Source: Clostridia bacterium
Lineage (GTDB): Bacteria; Bacillota; Clostridia; UMGS1883
Length of the DNA: 64,000 bases
NCBI GenBank assembly: GCA_017472685.1
Contig: JAFUOO010000012.1
Span: 1 to 64,000 of the forward strand
Direction of reading: 5' to 3'
The position numbers and the translations under genes are program-made. Numbering within the stretch: the stretch's first letter is position 1; every line of letters begins with the position of its first letter. Positions 1-9,652 of this stretch are shown in pieces. The notes below the pieces were generated by a model. That model did not search any database. It was not told the DNA's origin and saw nothing but the letters and a program-made list of their open reading frames with translations.

Positions 1-1
1 T

Positions 2-247
2 AAAAAGGGTGTTGGTTCTACAAAGAACGGTCGTGACAGTGAGTCTAAGCGTCTGGGCGCAAAGCGTGCTGACGGTCAGGCAGTTCTCGCCGGTAACATT
101 CTTGTTCGCCAGAGAGGCACAAAGATTCACCCCGGTGTGAATGTAGGCAGAGGCAGTGATGATACACTTTTCGCTCTTGTTGACGGTGTAGTAAGATTCG
201 AAAGAAAAGGCAAGGACAAGAAGCAGGTTTCTGTTTACACAGCATAA
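2..247 (+). CDS. rpmA: 50S ribosomal protein L27, C-terminal part
   Basis: The frame is open from the window edge and ends at a TAA. It encodes the last 81 residues of bL27, a component of the large ribosomal subunit near the peptidyl-transferase centre. The N-terminal part seen here ([22 protein letters not shown], written in pieces: GSTKNGRDS then KRLGAK), followed by [13 protein letters not shown] and [12 protein letters not shown], is diagnostic for the family. The real start lies upstream of the window. It is followed by a strong terminator and then obgE, the usual L27-Obg neighbourhood of Firmicutes. Confidence 0.97.
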   Translation, partial: KKGVGSTKNGRDSESKRLGAKRADGQAVLAGNILVRQRGTKIHPGVNVGRGSDDTLFALVDGVVRFERKGKDKKQVSVYTA

Positions 248-260
248 CTTATATGAATTT

Positions 261-293
261 AAAAATCCCAGAAGTTTTTCTGGGATTTTTTTA
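261..293 (+). terminator. Intrinsic terminator after rpmA
   Basis: A 13-bp perfect stem (AAAAATCCCAGAA / TTCTGGGATTTTT) with a 4-nt loop runs into a T tract. It separates the ribosomal-protein unit from obgE. Confidence 0.9.
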
Positions 294-327
294 TCATATC
301 CGAACACGGCATTAGGCACGGAGGTAA

Positions 328-1660
<1,333 letters not shown>

Positions 1661-1680
1661 AATAGGAAGGATTGATTTGA

Positions 1681-1968
1681 TTGATTACAAGTAAGCAGAG
1701 AGCTAAGCTTCGCGGCATGGCTAACGGTATAGATGCAATTTTCCAGATAGGAAAGGGCGGCATCGGTGACAATTTCTTAAAGCAGATGGAGGATGCCTTA
1801 GAGGCAAGAGAGCTTGTTAAGGTAAAGGTGTTGGAAACAGCCTTTATGACAGCTCGCGAAGCATGCGAAATTGTTTGTGAAGAAATTCACGCTGAGCCTG
1901 TAAGCTGCGTAGGTAACAAGTTCGTGGTTTATAAAGAATCCCGCGAAAACAAGAAAATCGAGTTATGA
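1681..1968 (+). CDS. yhbY: YhbY family RNA-binding protein (CRM domain)
   Basis: A 95-residue single CRM (CRS1-YhbY) domain protein of usual length. The N-terminal LTSKQRAKLRG-like start (here ITSKQRAKLRGMAN), the GKGG turn (IFQIGKGGIGDNF) and the C-terminal VGNKFVVYK strand are typical. Family members bind pre-50S particles. Translation starts at TTG with AGGAAGG about 10 nt upstream, just after the repeat at the obgE end. The stop overlaps the nadD start (ATGA), so the two are translationally coupled. Confidence 0.92.
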   Translation: MITSKQRAKLRGMANGIDAIFQIGKGGIGDNFLKQMEDALEARELVKVKVLETAFMTAREACEIVCEEIHAEPVSCVGNKFVVYKESRENKKIEL

Positions 1969-2516
1969 GAATAGGTTTATACGGCGGCAGCTTTGACCCC
2001 GTGCATATCGGGCATATGGCGGTGGCAAGATGCGCCAGAGAGCAATGCGGGCTGGATAAGGTTATTTTCATTCCCACAGGCAATATGCCCCATAAAAAGG
2101 GCACTGTTGCAACAGACGAGCAGCGTGTAAGGATGCTTGAGCTGTCCTTTGATTGTGATGCCTTTTCTGTGTCAGACTATGAAATTAACCGCGAGGAAAT
2201 AAGCTACAGCGCAGATACAGTTGAGCATTTTAAGGGCGTTTTCCCCAATGATGAAATATTTTTCATCATTGGCGGCGACAGCTATGCTTATATTGACAAA
2301 TGGTATCAGCCCGAGAGGATATTTTCTTCCTCAACAGTGCTCGTTTACCCCCGGGAGGGCGAAAAAATCCTGCCTCCTGCGGTTGGGTTGAAGGTGGAGC
2401 CTGTGCGTGTATCCTCCAGCGAAATAAGAAAAAAAATAAATTCCGGAGAAAATGTTGCAAATCTGTTGAAAAAAGAGGTTTTAGACTATATAATAGAAAA
2501 TAACCTTTATCAATAA
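1965..2516 (+). CDS. nadD: Nicotinate-nucleotide adenylyltransferase
   Basis: Transfers AMP from ATP to nicotinate mononucleotide, the penultimate step of NAD synthesis. The nucleotidyltransferase signature GGSFDPVHIGH is at residues 8-18, and the C-terminal SSSEIRKKI motif at about 150 completes the ATP site. At 183 aa it is slightly short for the family (about 190-210). It overlaps yhbY by 4 nt and is followed 13 nt later by yqeK, the standard Firmicute nadD-yqeK-rsfS order. nadA, another NAD gene, lies 36 kb away in this window. Confidence 0.96.
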   Translation: MRIGLYGGSFDPVHIGHMAVARCAREQCGLDKVIFIPTGNMPHKKGTVATDEQRVRMLELSFDCDAFSVSDYEINREEISYSADTVEHFKGVFPNDEIFFIIGGDSYAYIDKWYQPERIFSSSTVLVYPREGEKILPPAVGLKVEPVRVSSSEIRKKINSGENVANLLKKEVLDYIIENNLYQ

Positions 2517-2529
2517 GAGGAGGCGCGGT

Positions 2530-3117
2530 ATGTTAACTGAAGAAGAAATGCACCGAAAACTCAGAAGCACTCAGAAAGAAAGGCGTTATTTTCATACTAT
2601 GGGTGTTGTAAAAGAAGCCGTGAGACTGGCACCTAAATATGGTGTTGAAGTGGAAAAGGCTAAAATTGCAGCACTACTTCATGACTGTGCAAAAAATTTT
2701 GACCAGGACAGGTTTTTGGAAATTGCAGCTGAGTACGGCGTTACGCTTGATGAATATGCCCTTAAAGAGCCCGCTCTTGTACACGCATTTTTAGGAGCGG
2801 CGGTTGCTTACCGTGATTACGGTGTTACGGACAAGGAAATCCTTGACGCTATATTTTATCATACAACGGCAAGGGCAAATATGACTAATCTTGAAAAGCT
2901 TATCTATTTGGCCGATATGATTGAGCCGGGACGAACAATGCCTCAGGCAGAAGAGCTGAGACGATTGGTTGAAACTGACCTTGATGATGCGCTTATTTAT
3001 GCTATTGACTGCTCTATAAAGCACGTTATCAAAAAGGGAAGGCTCATCCATCCCGATTCAATTCATGCCCGTAATTACCTTGTTGAAAGGAGAGATGAAC
3101 TGCGTGAATGTGAATGA
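2530..3117 (+). CDS. yqeK: HD-domain hydrolase YqeK, probable diadenosine tetraphosphatase
   Basis: A 195-residue HD-superfamily protein. The metal-binding HD pair is in LLHDCAKNF (about residues 50-58); further His residues occur at HAFLGA and YHTTARANM. YqeK homologues are reported to cleave diadenosine tetraphosphate symmetrically. The ATG lies 7 nt after GGAGGCG. The end overlaps the start region of rsfS. The motif set and the position between nadD and rsfS make the call firm; the enzymatic activity is taken from the family. Confidence 0.93.
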   Translation: MLTEEEMHRKLRSTQKERRYFHTMGVVKEAVRLAPKYGVEVEKAKIAALLHDCAKNFDQDRFLEIAAEYGVTLDEYALKEPALVHAFLGAAVAYRDYGVTDKEILDAIFYHTTARANMTNLEKLIYLADMIEPGRTMPQAEELRRLVETDLDDALIYAIDCSIKHVIKKGRLIHPDSIHARNYLVERRDELRECE

Positions 3118-3472
3118 ATACGACGTTTTGCGTCAGGCAGTAACACTGCTTGACAAAAAGAAAGCACTGGATATGGTAGTGCTTGATGTAAGCGAATTAA
3201 CAGTCCTATCTCATTATTTTGTTATTTGCTCAGGTGGCTCAACAAGCCAGCTTCATGCGCTAAGCGACGAGCTGAAGGAAAAGATGGGTCAGTATGTTTT
3301 AAGATGCGAAGGCACCGAGGAATCGGGCTGGATAATCATTGACCTTGAGGGTGTTATGGTACACATTTTCAACCGTCAGATGCGCGATTACTATTCTCTT
3401 GAGCATTTATGGGAGGATACAGGCAGAATGGATATTAACGAATTGATTATCGAGGAAGAAGGAACAAAATAA
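3104..3472 (+). CDS. rsfS: Ribosomal silencing factor RsfS
   Basis: Binds uL14 on the 50S subunit and blocks joining with 30S when nutrients run low (family knowledge). The hallmark block VVLDVSELTVLSHYFVICSGGS and the later EGWI-like segment (ESGWIIIDLEGVMVHIF) and YYSLEHLW are present. The start is uncertain. GTG 3104 is preferred because AAGGAG at 3087-3092 sits about 11 nt upstream; ATG 3095 is too close to that site, and GTG 3110 is also possible. It overlaps yqeK, and its TAA shares one base with the leuS ATG. Confidence 0.93.
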   Translation: MNVNEYDVLRQAVTLLDKKKALDMVVLDVSELTVLSHYFVICSGGSTSQLHALSDELKEKMGQYVLRCEGTEESGWIIIDLEGVMVHIFNRQMRDYYSLEHLWEDTGRMDINELIIEEEGTK

Positions 3473-5874
3473 TGAAATACGATTTTAATGCTATAGAACC
3501 CAAATGGCAGAAATTCTGGGACGAAAACAACTCTTTTAAGGCTGAAAACAACTCCGAAAAGCCCAAATTCTACGCTCTTGTAGAATTCCCTTATCCTTCG
3601 GGCAGTGGTATGCACGTTGGTCACATTAAGGCATACTCCGGATTGGAGGTTGTTTCCAGAAAGAGAAGACTTGAAGGCTACAATGTGCTTTTCCCCATCG
3701 GCTTCGACGCATACGGTCTTCCCACAGAAAACACAGCTATCAAAACAGGTGTTCACCCCAGAATTGTTACAGATAACAACATTGTAAAGTTTACAAGTCA
3801 GCTCAAAAGAGTAGGCTTTTCCTTTGACTGGTCCAGAGTTGTTGACACAACCGATGAGGGCTACTACAAGTGGACACAGTGGATTTTCCTTAAGATGTTT
3901 GAAAACGGTCTTGTTTTCCGTGACAAGACAATGGTTAACTATTGCCCCAGCTGTAAGGTAGTTCTTTCAAACGAGGACTCTCAGGGCGGTAAGTGCGACA
4001 TCTGCCACAGCGATATTGTTCAGAAAACAAAGGAGGTTTGGTATCTCCGCATTACAGAGTATGCCGACAAGCTTCTTGAGGGCTTGGAAAATGTAGACTA
4101 TCTTCCCAATGTTAAGCTTCAGCAGGAAAACTGGATTGGTAAGTCTACAGGTGCCTTTGTTGACTTTACAGTTAAAGAAAACAACGAAAAGCTCCGTGTT
4201 TACACAACACGTCCCGATACACTTTATGGTGTAACCTTCATGGTTATTGCTCCCGAGCATCCCATGATTGAAAAGTATAAGGATTCCATCGCAAATTATA
4301 CTGAGCTTGAAGACTACAAAAAGGAATGTGCAAAGAAGAGCGAGTTTGAAAGAACTCAGCTTGTTAAGGACAAAACAGGCGTGTGCATTCAGGGTCTTAC
4401 AGCTATTAACCCCATTACAGAAAAGGAAATCCCCATTTTTATTTCTGACTATGTAATGATGGGCTACGGCACAGGTGCTATCATGGCTGTACCTGCGCAC
4501 GACACAAGAGACTACGACTTTGCAAAGAAGTTCGGCATTGATATTGTCGAAGTAATAAAGGGCGGAGACATTAGTGTTGAAGCATACACAGGCGACGGCG
4601 AAATGGTTAACTCCGACATCCTTAACGGCATCAAGACAAAGCAGGAAGCAATTGCTAAAATGCTCGAGGTTCTTAAGGAAAAGGGCTGCGGCGAAGCGGG
4701 CGTACAGTACAAAATGAAGGACTGGGCGTTCAACCGTCAGCGTTACTGGGGTGAGCCTATTCCCATTGTTCACTGCTCAGATTGCGGTATGGTTGCAGTT
4801 CCTTACGAGGAGCTTCCCTTACGTCTTCCTCCCGTTGATAACTTTGAGCCCGGCTCAGATGGCGAAAGCCCCCTTGCTAAGATTGAAAGCTTCGTTAAGT
4901 GTAAGTGTCCCAAGTGCGGCAAGGACGCAAAGAGAGAAACAGATACAATGCCTCAGTGGGCAGGATCAAGCTGGTATTTCCTTCGCTACTGCGACCCGGG
5001 TAACACCGAGGAATTTGCTTCTCAGGAAGCTTTAAAATACTGGATGAATGTTGACTGGTACAACGGCGGTATGGAGCACGTTACCCGTCATATGATTTAC
5101 TCCCGTTTCTGGCACAAGTTCCTTTACGATTTAGGCTTAGTTCCTACAGACGAGCCTTACGCAAAGAGAACAGCTCAGGGTCTTATCTTGGGTCCGGATG
5201 GAGATAAAATGAGTAAGAGTAAGGGTAACGTTGTTGACCCCAATGATGTTGTTGATGTTTACGGCGCAGACGTTCTCCGTGTGTACGTTCTTTTCATGGG
5301 CGACTATGAGCAGGCGGCACCCTGGAACGAAAGCAGCATGAAGGGCTGTAAGAGATTTTTAGACAGAGTATGGGAACTCAATACAAAGCTTGTAGAAGGC
5401 GACACTTACCGCGAAGAAATGGTAAGCGCTATGCACAAGACCATAAAGAAGGTAACAAGCGATATTGAAAGCATGAAGTTCAATACAGCAATTGCCGCTC
5501 TTATGACACTTGTTAACAAGATGTATGAAGTGGGCAGTGTAAACCATGCTGAATACAAAACTCTTCTTACACTTCTCAACCCCTTTGCACCTCACATGAC
5601 AGAGGAGCTTTATCACGAGCTCTTTGGCTCAATTCTTTCCGAAGGCAGCTGGGTTTCCTACGACGAGGCTCTTTGCGTTGATGCAACAGTTGAAATTGTT
5701 GTGCAGCTCAACGGCAAGGTAAAGAGCAAAATGGTTATCCCTGCAAACCTCGACCGTGAAGGCATGGAAAAGGCAGCAATGGAAAATGACGAGGTTAAAA
5801 TGCTTTTAGAGGGCAAGATGGTTGTTAAGGTTATTGCCGTGCCCGGAAAACTTGTAAATATCGTAGTTAAATAA
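3472..5874 (+). CDS. leuS: Leucine-tRNA ligase
   Basis: Class I aminoacyl-tRNA synthetase charging tRNA-Leu. At 800 aa it is the usual bacterial length. The HIGH-like motif is HVGH (about residue 48) and the KMSKS loop is GDKMSKSKGNVVDP (about 578). The CP1 editing domain lies between, with TRPDTLYG and the GTGAIMAVPAHDTRDYDFA editing site. Zinc-ribbon cysteines occur at CPSCKVVL...CDICHS. The C-terminal VQLNGKVKSKM block is typical. Start and upstream stop overlap by one base. No T-box leader is present because the gene is inside an operon. Confidence 0.98.
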   Translation: MKYDFNAIEPKWQKFWDENNSFKAENNSEKPKFYALVEFPYPSGSGMHVGHIKAYSGLEVVSRKRRLEGYNVLFPIGFDAYGLPTENTAIKTGVHPRIVTDNNIVKFTSQLKRVGFSFDWSRVVDTTDEGYYKWTQWIFLKMFENGLVFRDKTMVNYCPSCKVVLSNEDSQGGKCDICHSDIVQKTKEVWYLRITEYADKLLEGLENVDYLPNVKLQQENWIGKSTGAFVDFTVKENNEKLRVYTTRPDTLYGVTFMVIAPEHPMIEKYKDSIANYTELEDYKKECAKKSEFERTQLVKDKTGVCIQGLTAINPITEKEIPIFISDYVMMGYGTGAIMAVPAHDTRDYDFAKKFGIDIVEVIKGGDISVEAYTGDGEMVNSDILNGIKTKQEAIAKMLEVLKEKGCGEAGVQYKMKDWAFNRQRYWGEPIPIVHCSDCGMVAVPYEELPLRLPPVDNFEPGSDGESPLAKIESFVKCKCPKCGKDAKRETDTMPQWAGSSWYFLRYCDPGNTEEFASQEALKYWMNVDWYNGGMEHVTRHMIYSRFWHKFLYDLGLVPTDEPYAKRTAQGLILGPDGDKMSKSKGNVVDPNDVVDVYGADVLRVYVLFMGDYEQAAPWNESSMKGCKRFLDRVWELNTKLVEGDTYREEMVSAMHKTIKKVTSDIESMKFNTAIAALMTLVNKMYEVGSVNHAEYKTLLTLLNPFAPHMTEELYHELFGSILSEGSWVSYDEALCVDATVEIVVQLNGKVKSKMVIPANLDREGMEKAAMENDEVKMLLEGKMVVKVIAVPGKLVNIVVK

Positions 5875-5889
5875 AGAAGGTTGAACATA

Positions 5890-7377
5890 ATGAATTATAA
5901 AAGTACAAGAGACTCTTCCGTATGTGTGAAGAGCAGCGAAGCAATTGTAAAGGGTCTTTCTCACGAGGGCGGTTTGTTCCTTCCCGAAAGCATCCCTTCC
6001 GTAGATGCGGCTTTTGTTGCATCTCTCGCTCCCATGAGCTACCAGGAAAGAGCAAAGAAAATTCTTTCCTTGTTCCTTACAGATTTCACACAGGATGAAA
6101 TTGAATACTGTGTAACAGGCGCTTATGGTGACAATTTCTCTTCAAAGAAGATTGCACCCGTAGCAAAGCTTGACGAAACAAAGCACATTCTTGAACTCTG
6201 GCATGGCCCCACATGTGCATTTAAGGACATGGCGCTCCAGATTCTGCCTTATCTTCTCACAACAAGCATGAAGAAGGTAGGCATTGACAAGGAGGTTGTT
6301 ATCCTTGTTGCAACAAGCGGTGACACAGGCAAGGCGGCTCTCGAAGGCTTCAAGGATGTAGAAGGCACAAAGATTATTGTTTTCTATCCCGTGGACGGTG
6401 TAAGCCGTATCCAGAAGCTCCAGATGGCAACACAGGACGGCGAAAACGTTTATGTTGCATCTGTTAAGGGTAACTTTGACGATGCACAGAGCGGTGTTAA
6501 GATGATTTTCACAAACCCCGACTGTGAAGCAAAGCTTGACGAAAACAAGAAGGCATTTTCTTCTGCAAACAGTATTAACTGGGGCAGACTTGTTCCTCAG
6601 GTTGTTTACTATTTCTCTGCATATGCAGACATGCTCGAAAAGGGCGATATAAAGATGGGTGAGGAGATTAATGTTTGCGTGCCCACAGGTAACTTCGGTA
6701 ACATCCTTGCGGCATATTACGCAAAGTGCATGGGTCTTCCCATTAAAAAGCTCATTTGCGCCTCCAACATGAATAATGTACTTACAGATTTCATCGAAAC
6801 AGGTGTATACGACAAAAACCGCAGCTTCCACACAACAATTTCTCCCTCTATGGACATTCTTATTTCCTCTAACCTTGAAAGACTTTTGTATCTCATCTCA
6901 GGTGATGCCGACAAGGTAGCAGGTTATATGGAAAGCCTTAAGAATGAAGGTAAGTACACTGTTGAAGATGCAATAGGGGCTGTTGTTACCGAAAACTTTG
7001 CAGGCGGCTACTGTTCTGATGAAGAAGCTAAGGCAACTATCGGCGAGCATAAGAGTAAGTTTGGCTACACCATGGATACACATACAGCTGTTGCTGTAAA
7101 GGTGTATGACGATTATGTAGCAAAGACAGGCGACACTACAAAAACAGTTATCGCATCTACAGCAAGCCCCTTCAAGTTCAACGAAGCAGTTCTCACTGCA
7201 TTGGGAGAAGAGGTTGACGGCAAGGACGAGTTTGAGCTTCTTGATGCACTCAATGCGGCAAGCGGCATGGAAATCCCACAGTCTCTTAACGAGCTTCGTG
7301 TAAAGGAAGTTCGCTTTACAGATGTTTATGAGAAGACAGAAATGATTGACGCTGTTTACAAGTTCTTGAATATTTAA
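5890..7377 (+). CDS. thrC: Threonine synthase
   Basis: PLP enzyme converting O-phosphohomoserine to threonine. PLP lysine is in GPTCAFKDMALQ (about residue 111). The Ser/Thr-rich phosphate loop is ATSGDTGKAAL, and the family N-terminus YKSTRDSS plus GGLFLPE is present. The ATG at 5890 is preferred over the upstream TTG 5881 because GAAGG ends at 5880, giving normal spacing. At 495 aa it is the longer thrC2-like form. It lies 15 nt after leuS and ends in a terminator, closing the operon. Confidence 0.96.
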   Translation: MNYKSTRDSSVCVKSSEAIVKGLSHEGGLFLPESIPSVDAAFVASLAPMSYQERAKKILSLFLTDFTQDEIEYCVTGAYGDNFSSKKIAPVAKLDETKHILELWHGPTCAFKDMALQILPYLLTTSMKKVGIDKEVVILVATSGDTGKAALEGFKDVEGTKIIVFYPVDGVSRIQKLQMATQDGENVYVASVKGNFDDAQSGVKMIFTNPDCEAKLDENKKAFSSANSINWGRLVPQVVYYFSAYADMLEKGDIKMGEEINVCVPTGNFGNILAAYYAKCMGLPIKKLICASNMNNVLTDFIETGVYDKNRSFHTTISPSMDILISSNLERLLYLISGDADKVAGYMESLKNEGKYTVEDAIGAVVTENFAGGYCSDEEAKATIGEHKSKFGYTMDTHTAVAVKVYDDYVAKTGDTTKTVIASTASPFKFNEAVLTALGEEVDGKDEFELLDALNAASGMEIPQSLNELRVKEVRFTDVYEKTEMIDAVYKFLNI

Positions 7378-7383
7378 ATTAAA

Positions 7384-7425
7384 AAAGAAATCCCGGTTTC
7401 GGAATTTGAAACCGGGTTTCTTTTA
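7384..7425. terminator. Bidirectional terminator between thrC and the DUF1540 gene
   Basis: The stem AAAGAAATCCCGGTTTC / GAAACCGGGTTTCTTT has a short loop. T tracts flank it on both strands, so it can serve both convergent genes. Confidence 0.88.
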
Positions 7426-7587
7426 AAGCTTTTTCTTGAAAGTGGAGCAGTCTGTCTGCTCTTTTGTGTCGGCGCCATAGTGTGTTACTTTAATGTTGCC
7501 GGCAGAGCAGTGATTGTCCTGCGTATGGTATTCGCATGTGTTTACTTCGCAGGTGATACCCTTGATAATTTTGGAATTTGTATCCAT
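7423..7587 (-). CDS. DUF1540 domain small cysteine-rich protein
   Basis: 54 residues. Four cysteines (ITCEVNTCEYHTQDNHCSAG, then TDCSTFKKK) match the DUF1540 pattern of Firmicutes, probably a small metal-binding fold. The function is unknown. The start was chosen at ATG because AAGGAG is placed 8 nt upstream on the minus strand; the longer open frame upstream has no ribosome site. It is convergent with thrC. Confidence 0.82.
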   Translation of the reverse strand: MDTNSKIIKGITCEVNTCEYHTQDNHCSAGNIKVTHYGADTKEQTDCSTFKKKL

Positions 7588-7674
7588 TCGGTACACTCCT
7601 TTATTTAATATAAGTTTGAGCTCGTATTTATTGTGTGCCGATTTTTTTAATTTATTCGTAAAGCAGGTGAATTG

Positions 7675-8355
7675 ATGGCACTGTATGCACTCAGCGATTT
7701 GCATTTGCCCTTGGGAAACTACAAGCCCATGGATGTTTTCGGCGACAGCTGGTCAAATTATGTTGAGCGGATAAAAGAAGAATGGACAAAAACCGTTAAG
7801 GAAGACGATGTTGTCATCATTAACGGCGATTTTTGCTGGGCAACATACGTGGACGATGCCTTAGATGACTTCAAATTTCTTGCATCGCTTCCTGGCATAA
7901 AGCTTCTCAGCAAGGGAAACCATGACTATTGGTGGGAAACAAAAACCAAGCTTAACGCATTCTTAGAAAAAAATAAGCTGGAAAATATACATTTTATTCA
8001 CAACAGCACCTATATGTATCAAGGTTATGCAATATGTGCCTCCCGCGGCTGGATTACCCCTTCAGATAAGGATTTCAAAAAGACAGACGAAAAAATGTAT
8101 AGCCGTGAACTTGGAAGGCTTACTCTGTCACTTAAGGCAGGGAGAAGCGAAAACCCAAAAGGACTTATTGCAGCACTCCATTATCCGCCCGAGGACGGCT
8201 TTCTGGAAATACTTGACGAATTTGATGTAAAGTACTGCATTTACGGTCATCTCCACGGCAGACAGGCGTTAAGCCACATTCCAAAGAAGGATAATTATAT
8301 TTTAGTATCCTCCGACTTTTTGAAATTTAAACCAATTGAAATTAAACTTGATTAA
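7675..8355 (+). CDS. Metallophosphoesterase
   Basis: Calcineurin-like phosphoesterase of 226 aa. All five metal and catalytic blocks are visible: DLHLP (about residue 8), GDFCW (about 53), GNHDYWW (about 82), ALHYPP (about 165) and GHLHG (about 190). The substrate is unknown; this compact subfamily in Clostridia is usually annotated only as a phosphohydrolase. ATG 7675 is chosen after AGGTG; the TTG three bases upstream is an alternative. It is a single gene followed by its own terminator. Confidence 0.88.
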   Translation: MALYALSDLHLPLGNYKPMDVFGDSWSNYVERIKEEWTKTVKEDDVVIINGDFCWATYVDDALDDFKFLASLPGIKLLSKGNHDYWWETKTKLNAFLEKNKLENIHFIHNSTYMYQGYAICASRGWITPSDKDFKKTDEKMYSRELGRLTLSLKAGRSENPKGLIAALHYPPEDGFLEILDEFDVKYCIYGHLHGRQALSHIPKKDNYILVSSDFLKFKPIEIKLD

Positions 8356-8380
8356 AAAAAGAGGCTTTTGCCTCTTTTTT
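8354..8380. terminator. Terminator between phosphoesterase and acyltransferase genes
   Basis: AAAAAGAGGC / GCCTCTTTTT stem with a 3-4 nt loop. T tracts lie on both strands between two convergent genes. Confidence 0.87.
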
Positions 8381-9443
8381 AGTTTATTATTTTACTAATT
8401 AAAGGTATTTTTCGTAAAATCAGATATACAACCACCGACGAGGCAAAAATTGCAAGCACAAGAAGCGGTAGTGAAATAAAAGGAGTAATTGACAGTATAT
8501 CGAACTTGAAAAATGCAAATAAAGTAAGAAAGGCATCATGTATAAGATATATACAGAAGCTGCTCTTTGAAATGAATACAACAGCATTTTCGACCGCGCG
8601 GGATTTAATCCTGATGTTTTTAACAAGCAGGAAAAGCCCTATGGCACTGAAAAATACATTGGGAGTATTTGCCCCTAAGAACAGCTCGTACAAATAACAG
8701 CATTTGTAGCTCATAAGTGCTGTGCCGAAAAACGTAACTCCAACACCGACTATACCAAGAATAATCAAAGCATTGCGCAGCTTTTTGTTTATATCATAGG
8801 TGTTCAGATAGTGCCCTGCAACAAAATAAAGAAGCATACCGTAGATTGAATTTATGTGATACTGAGTGGTCATACCCGTAAAGTATGTGTTAAAGGGATA
8901 GAAGCTTCTTATAAAGGGCACCAGAATGAAAAATGTGAACAGAAAACCGATAAGATATAAAATGTTCTTTTCCGTTGCCGATTTCATATATGTACGCAAA
9001 ATAGGGGTGAGAGCATAAATAATGATAATTATATACAAATAATATAAATGATAATGTGTGTTGAAGGTTAAGAGGTTTTTTATTGTGCTTTGTATGTAGA
9101 ATAAATCAAAAACGCCTGTTTCAGCCTTGCCCAGGATGAGCATGAAAAGCGCATAGAAAAGTGCAAACACAACCAGAGCACTAACTATTCTTGGAATATA
9201 CTTTGCGTAAATACTTCGCGTTGTAATGCCTTTTTCCATGTTAAGGAAAAGTATACCGCTGCACATTACAAAAATGGGTACGGCAAAGCGTGCCAGTGAA
9301 GAGAAAAACAGCGTAAAGCAATACTCGGCTGACCATATTGGGTATGTCATAATCCCCTTAACGGTGGTATGTATTACAATAACAGAAAAAATTGCAATGG
9401 CTTTCAGCACATCGATATATATAATTCTTTTTGAGTTATCCAT
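8379..9443 (-). CDS. Acyltransferase 3 family membrane protein
   Basis: 354 aa with about ten hydrophobic segments. The N-terminal signature YIDVLKAIAIFSVIVIHTT carries the conserved His of the acyltransferase_3 (OafA/WecH-like) family, which O-acetylates surface polysaccharides or other envelope molecules. The family assignment rests on this motif and topology; the acceptor is unknown. ATG 9443 has AAGGATG 8 nt upstream on the minus strand. The gene stands alone between a terminator and a divergent transporter. Confidence 0.85.
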   Translation of the reverse strand: MDNSKRIIYIDVLKAIAIFSVIVIHTTVKGIMTYPIWSAEYCFTLFFSSLARFAVPIFVMCSGILFLNMEKGITTRSIYAKYIPRIVSALVVFALFYALFMLILGKAETGVFDLFYIQSTIKNLLTFNTHYHLYYLYIIIIIYALTPILRTYMKSATEKNILYLIGFLFTFFILVPFIRSFYPFNTYFTGMTTQYHINSIYGMLLYFVAGHYLNTYDINKKLRNALIILGIVGVGVTFFGTALMSYKCCYLYELFLGANTPNVFFSAIGLFLLVKNIRIKSRAVENAVVFISKSSFCIYLIHDAFLTLFAFFKFDILSITPFISLPLLVLAIFASSVVVYLILRKIPLISKIIN

Positions 9444-9563
9444 TGAATCACATCCTTTTTTTAATTTTATCATAACAGTATAATAATGTCAAATTGCACG
9501 ACAAAGCGGTTCATATACGGCAAAAAATATTTATATTTAGGCAAAGATTTGGTAAAATTTCTG

Positions 9564-9592
9564 TTGATTTGATAAATAAATTATGTTATTAT
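9564..9592 (+). promoter_or_regulatory. Promoter of the Na/Pi transporter gene
   Basis: TTGATT, 17-nt spacer, TATTAT, about 60 nt upstream of the ATG at 9653. Confidence 0.6.
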
Positions 9593-9652
9593 CAAAATGT
9601 ATGTAACACAATAGTTACACACAATTAACTTTTGATTACACTGGAGGACGTT

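Noticed and set aside
2300-2503. Open frame inside nadD in another frame
   Set aside because: nadD motifs are complete and in register; this frame has no SD and lacks conserved features.
3967-4773. Long open frame on the minus strand (268 codons) opposite leuS
   Set aside because: It is antisense to a certain leuS gene, has no ribosome site, and its composition (Cys/Phe/Asn-rich) is the shadow of leuS codon bias.
3400-5900. T-box or leader peptide before leuS and thrC
   Set aside because: The genes overlap or are only 15 nt apart in one operon, leaving no room for a T-box.
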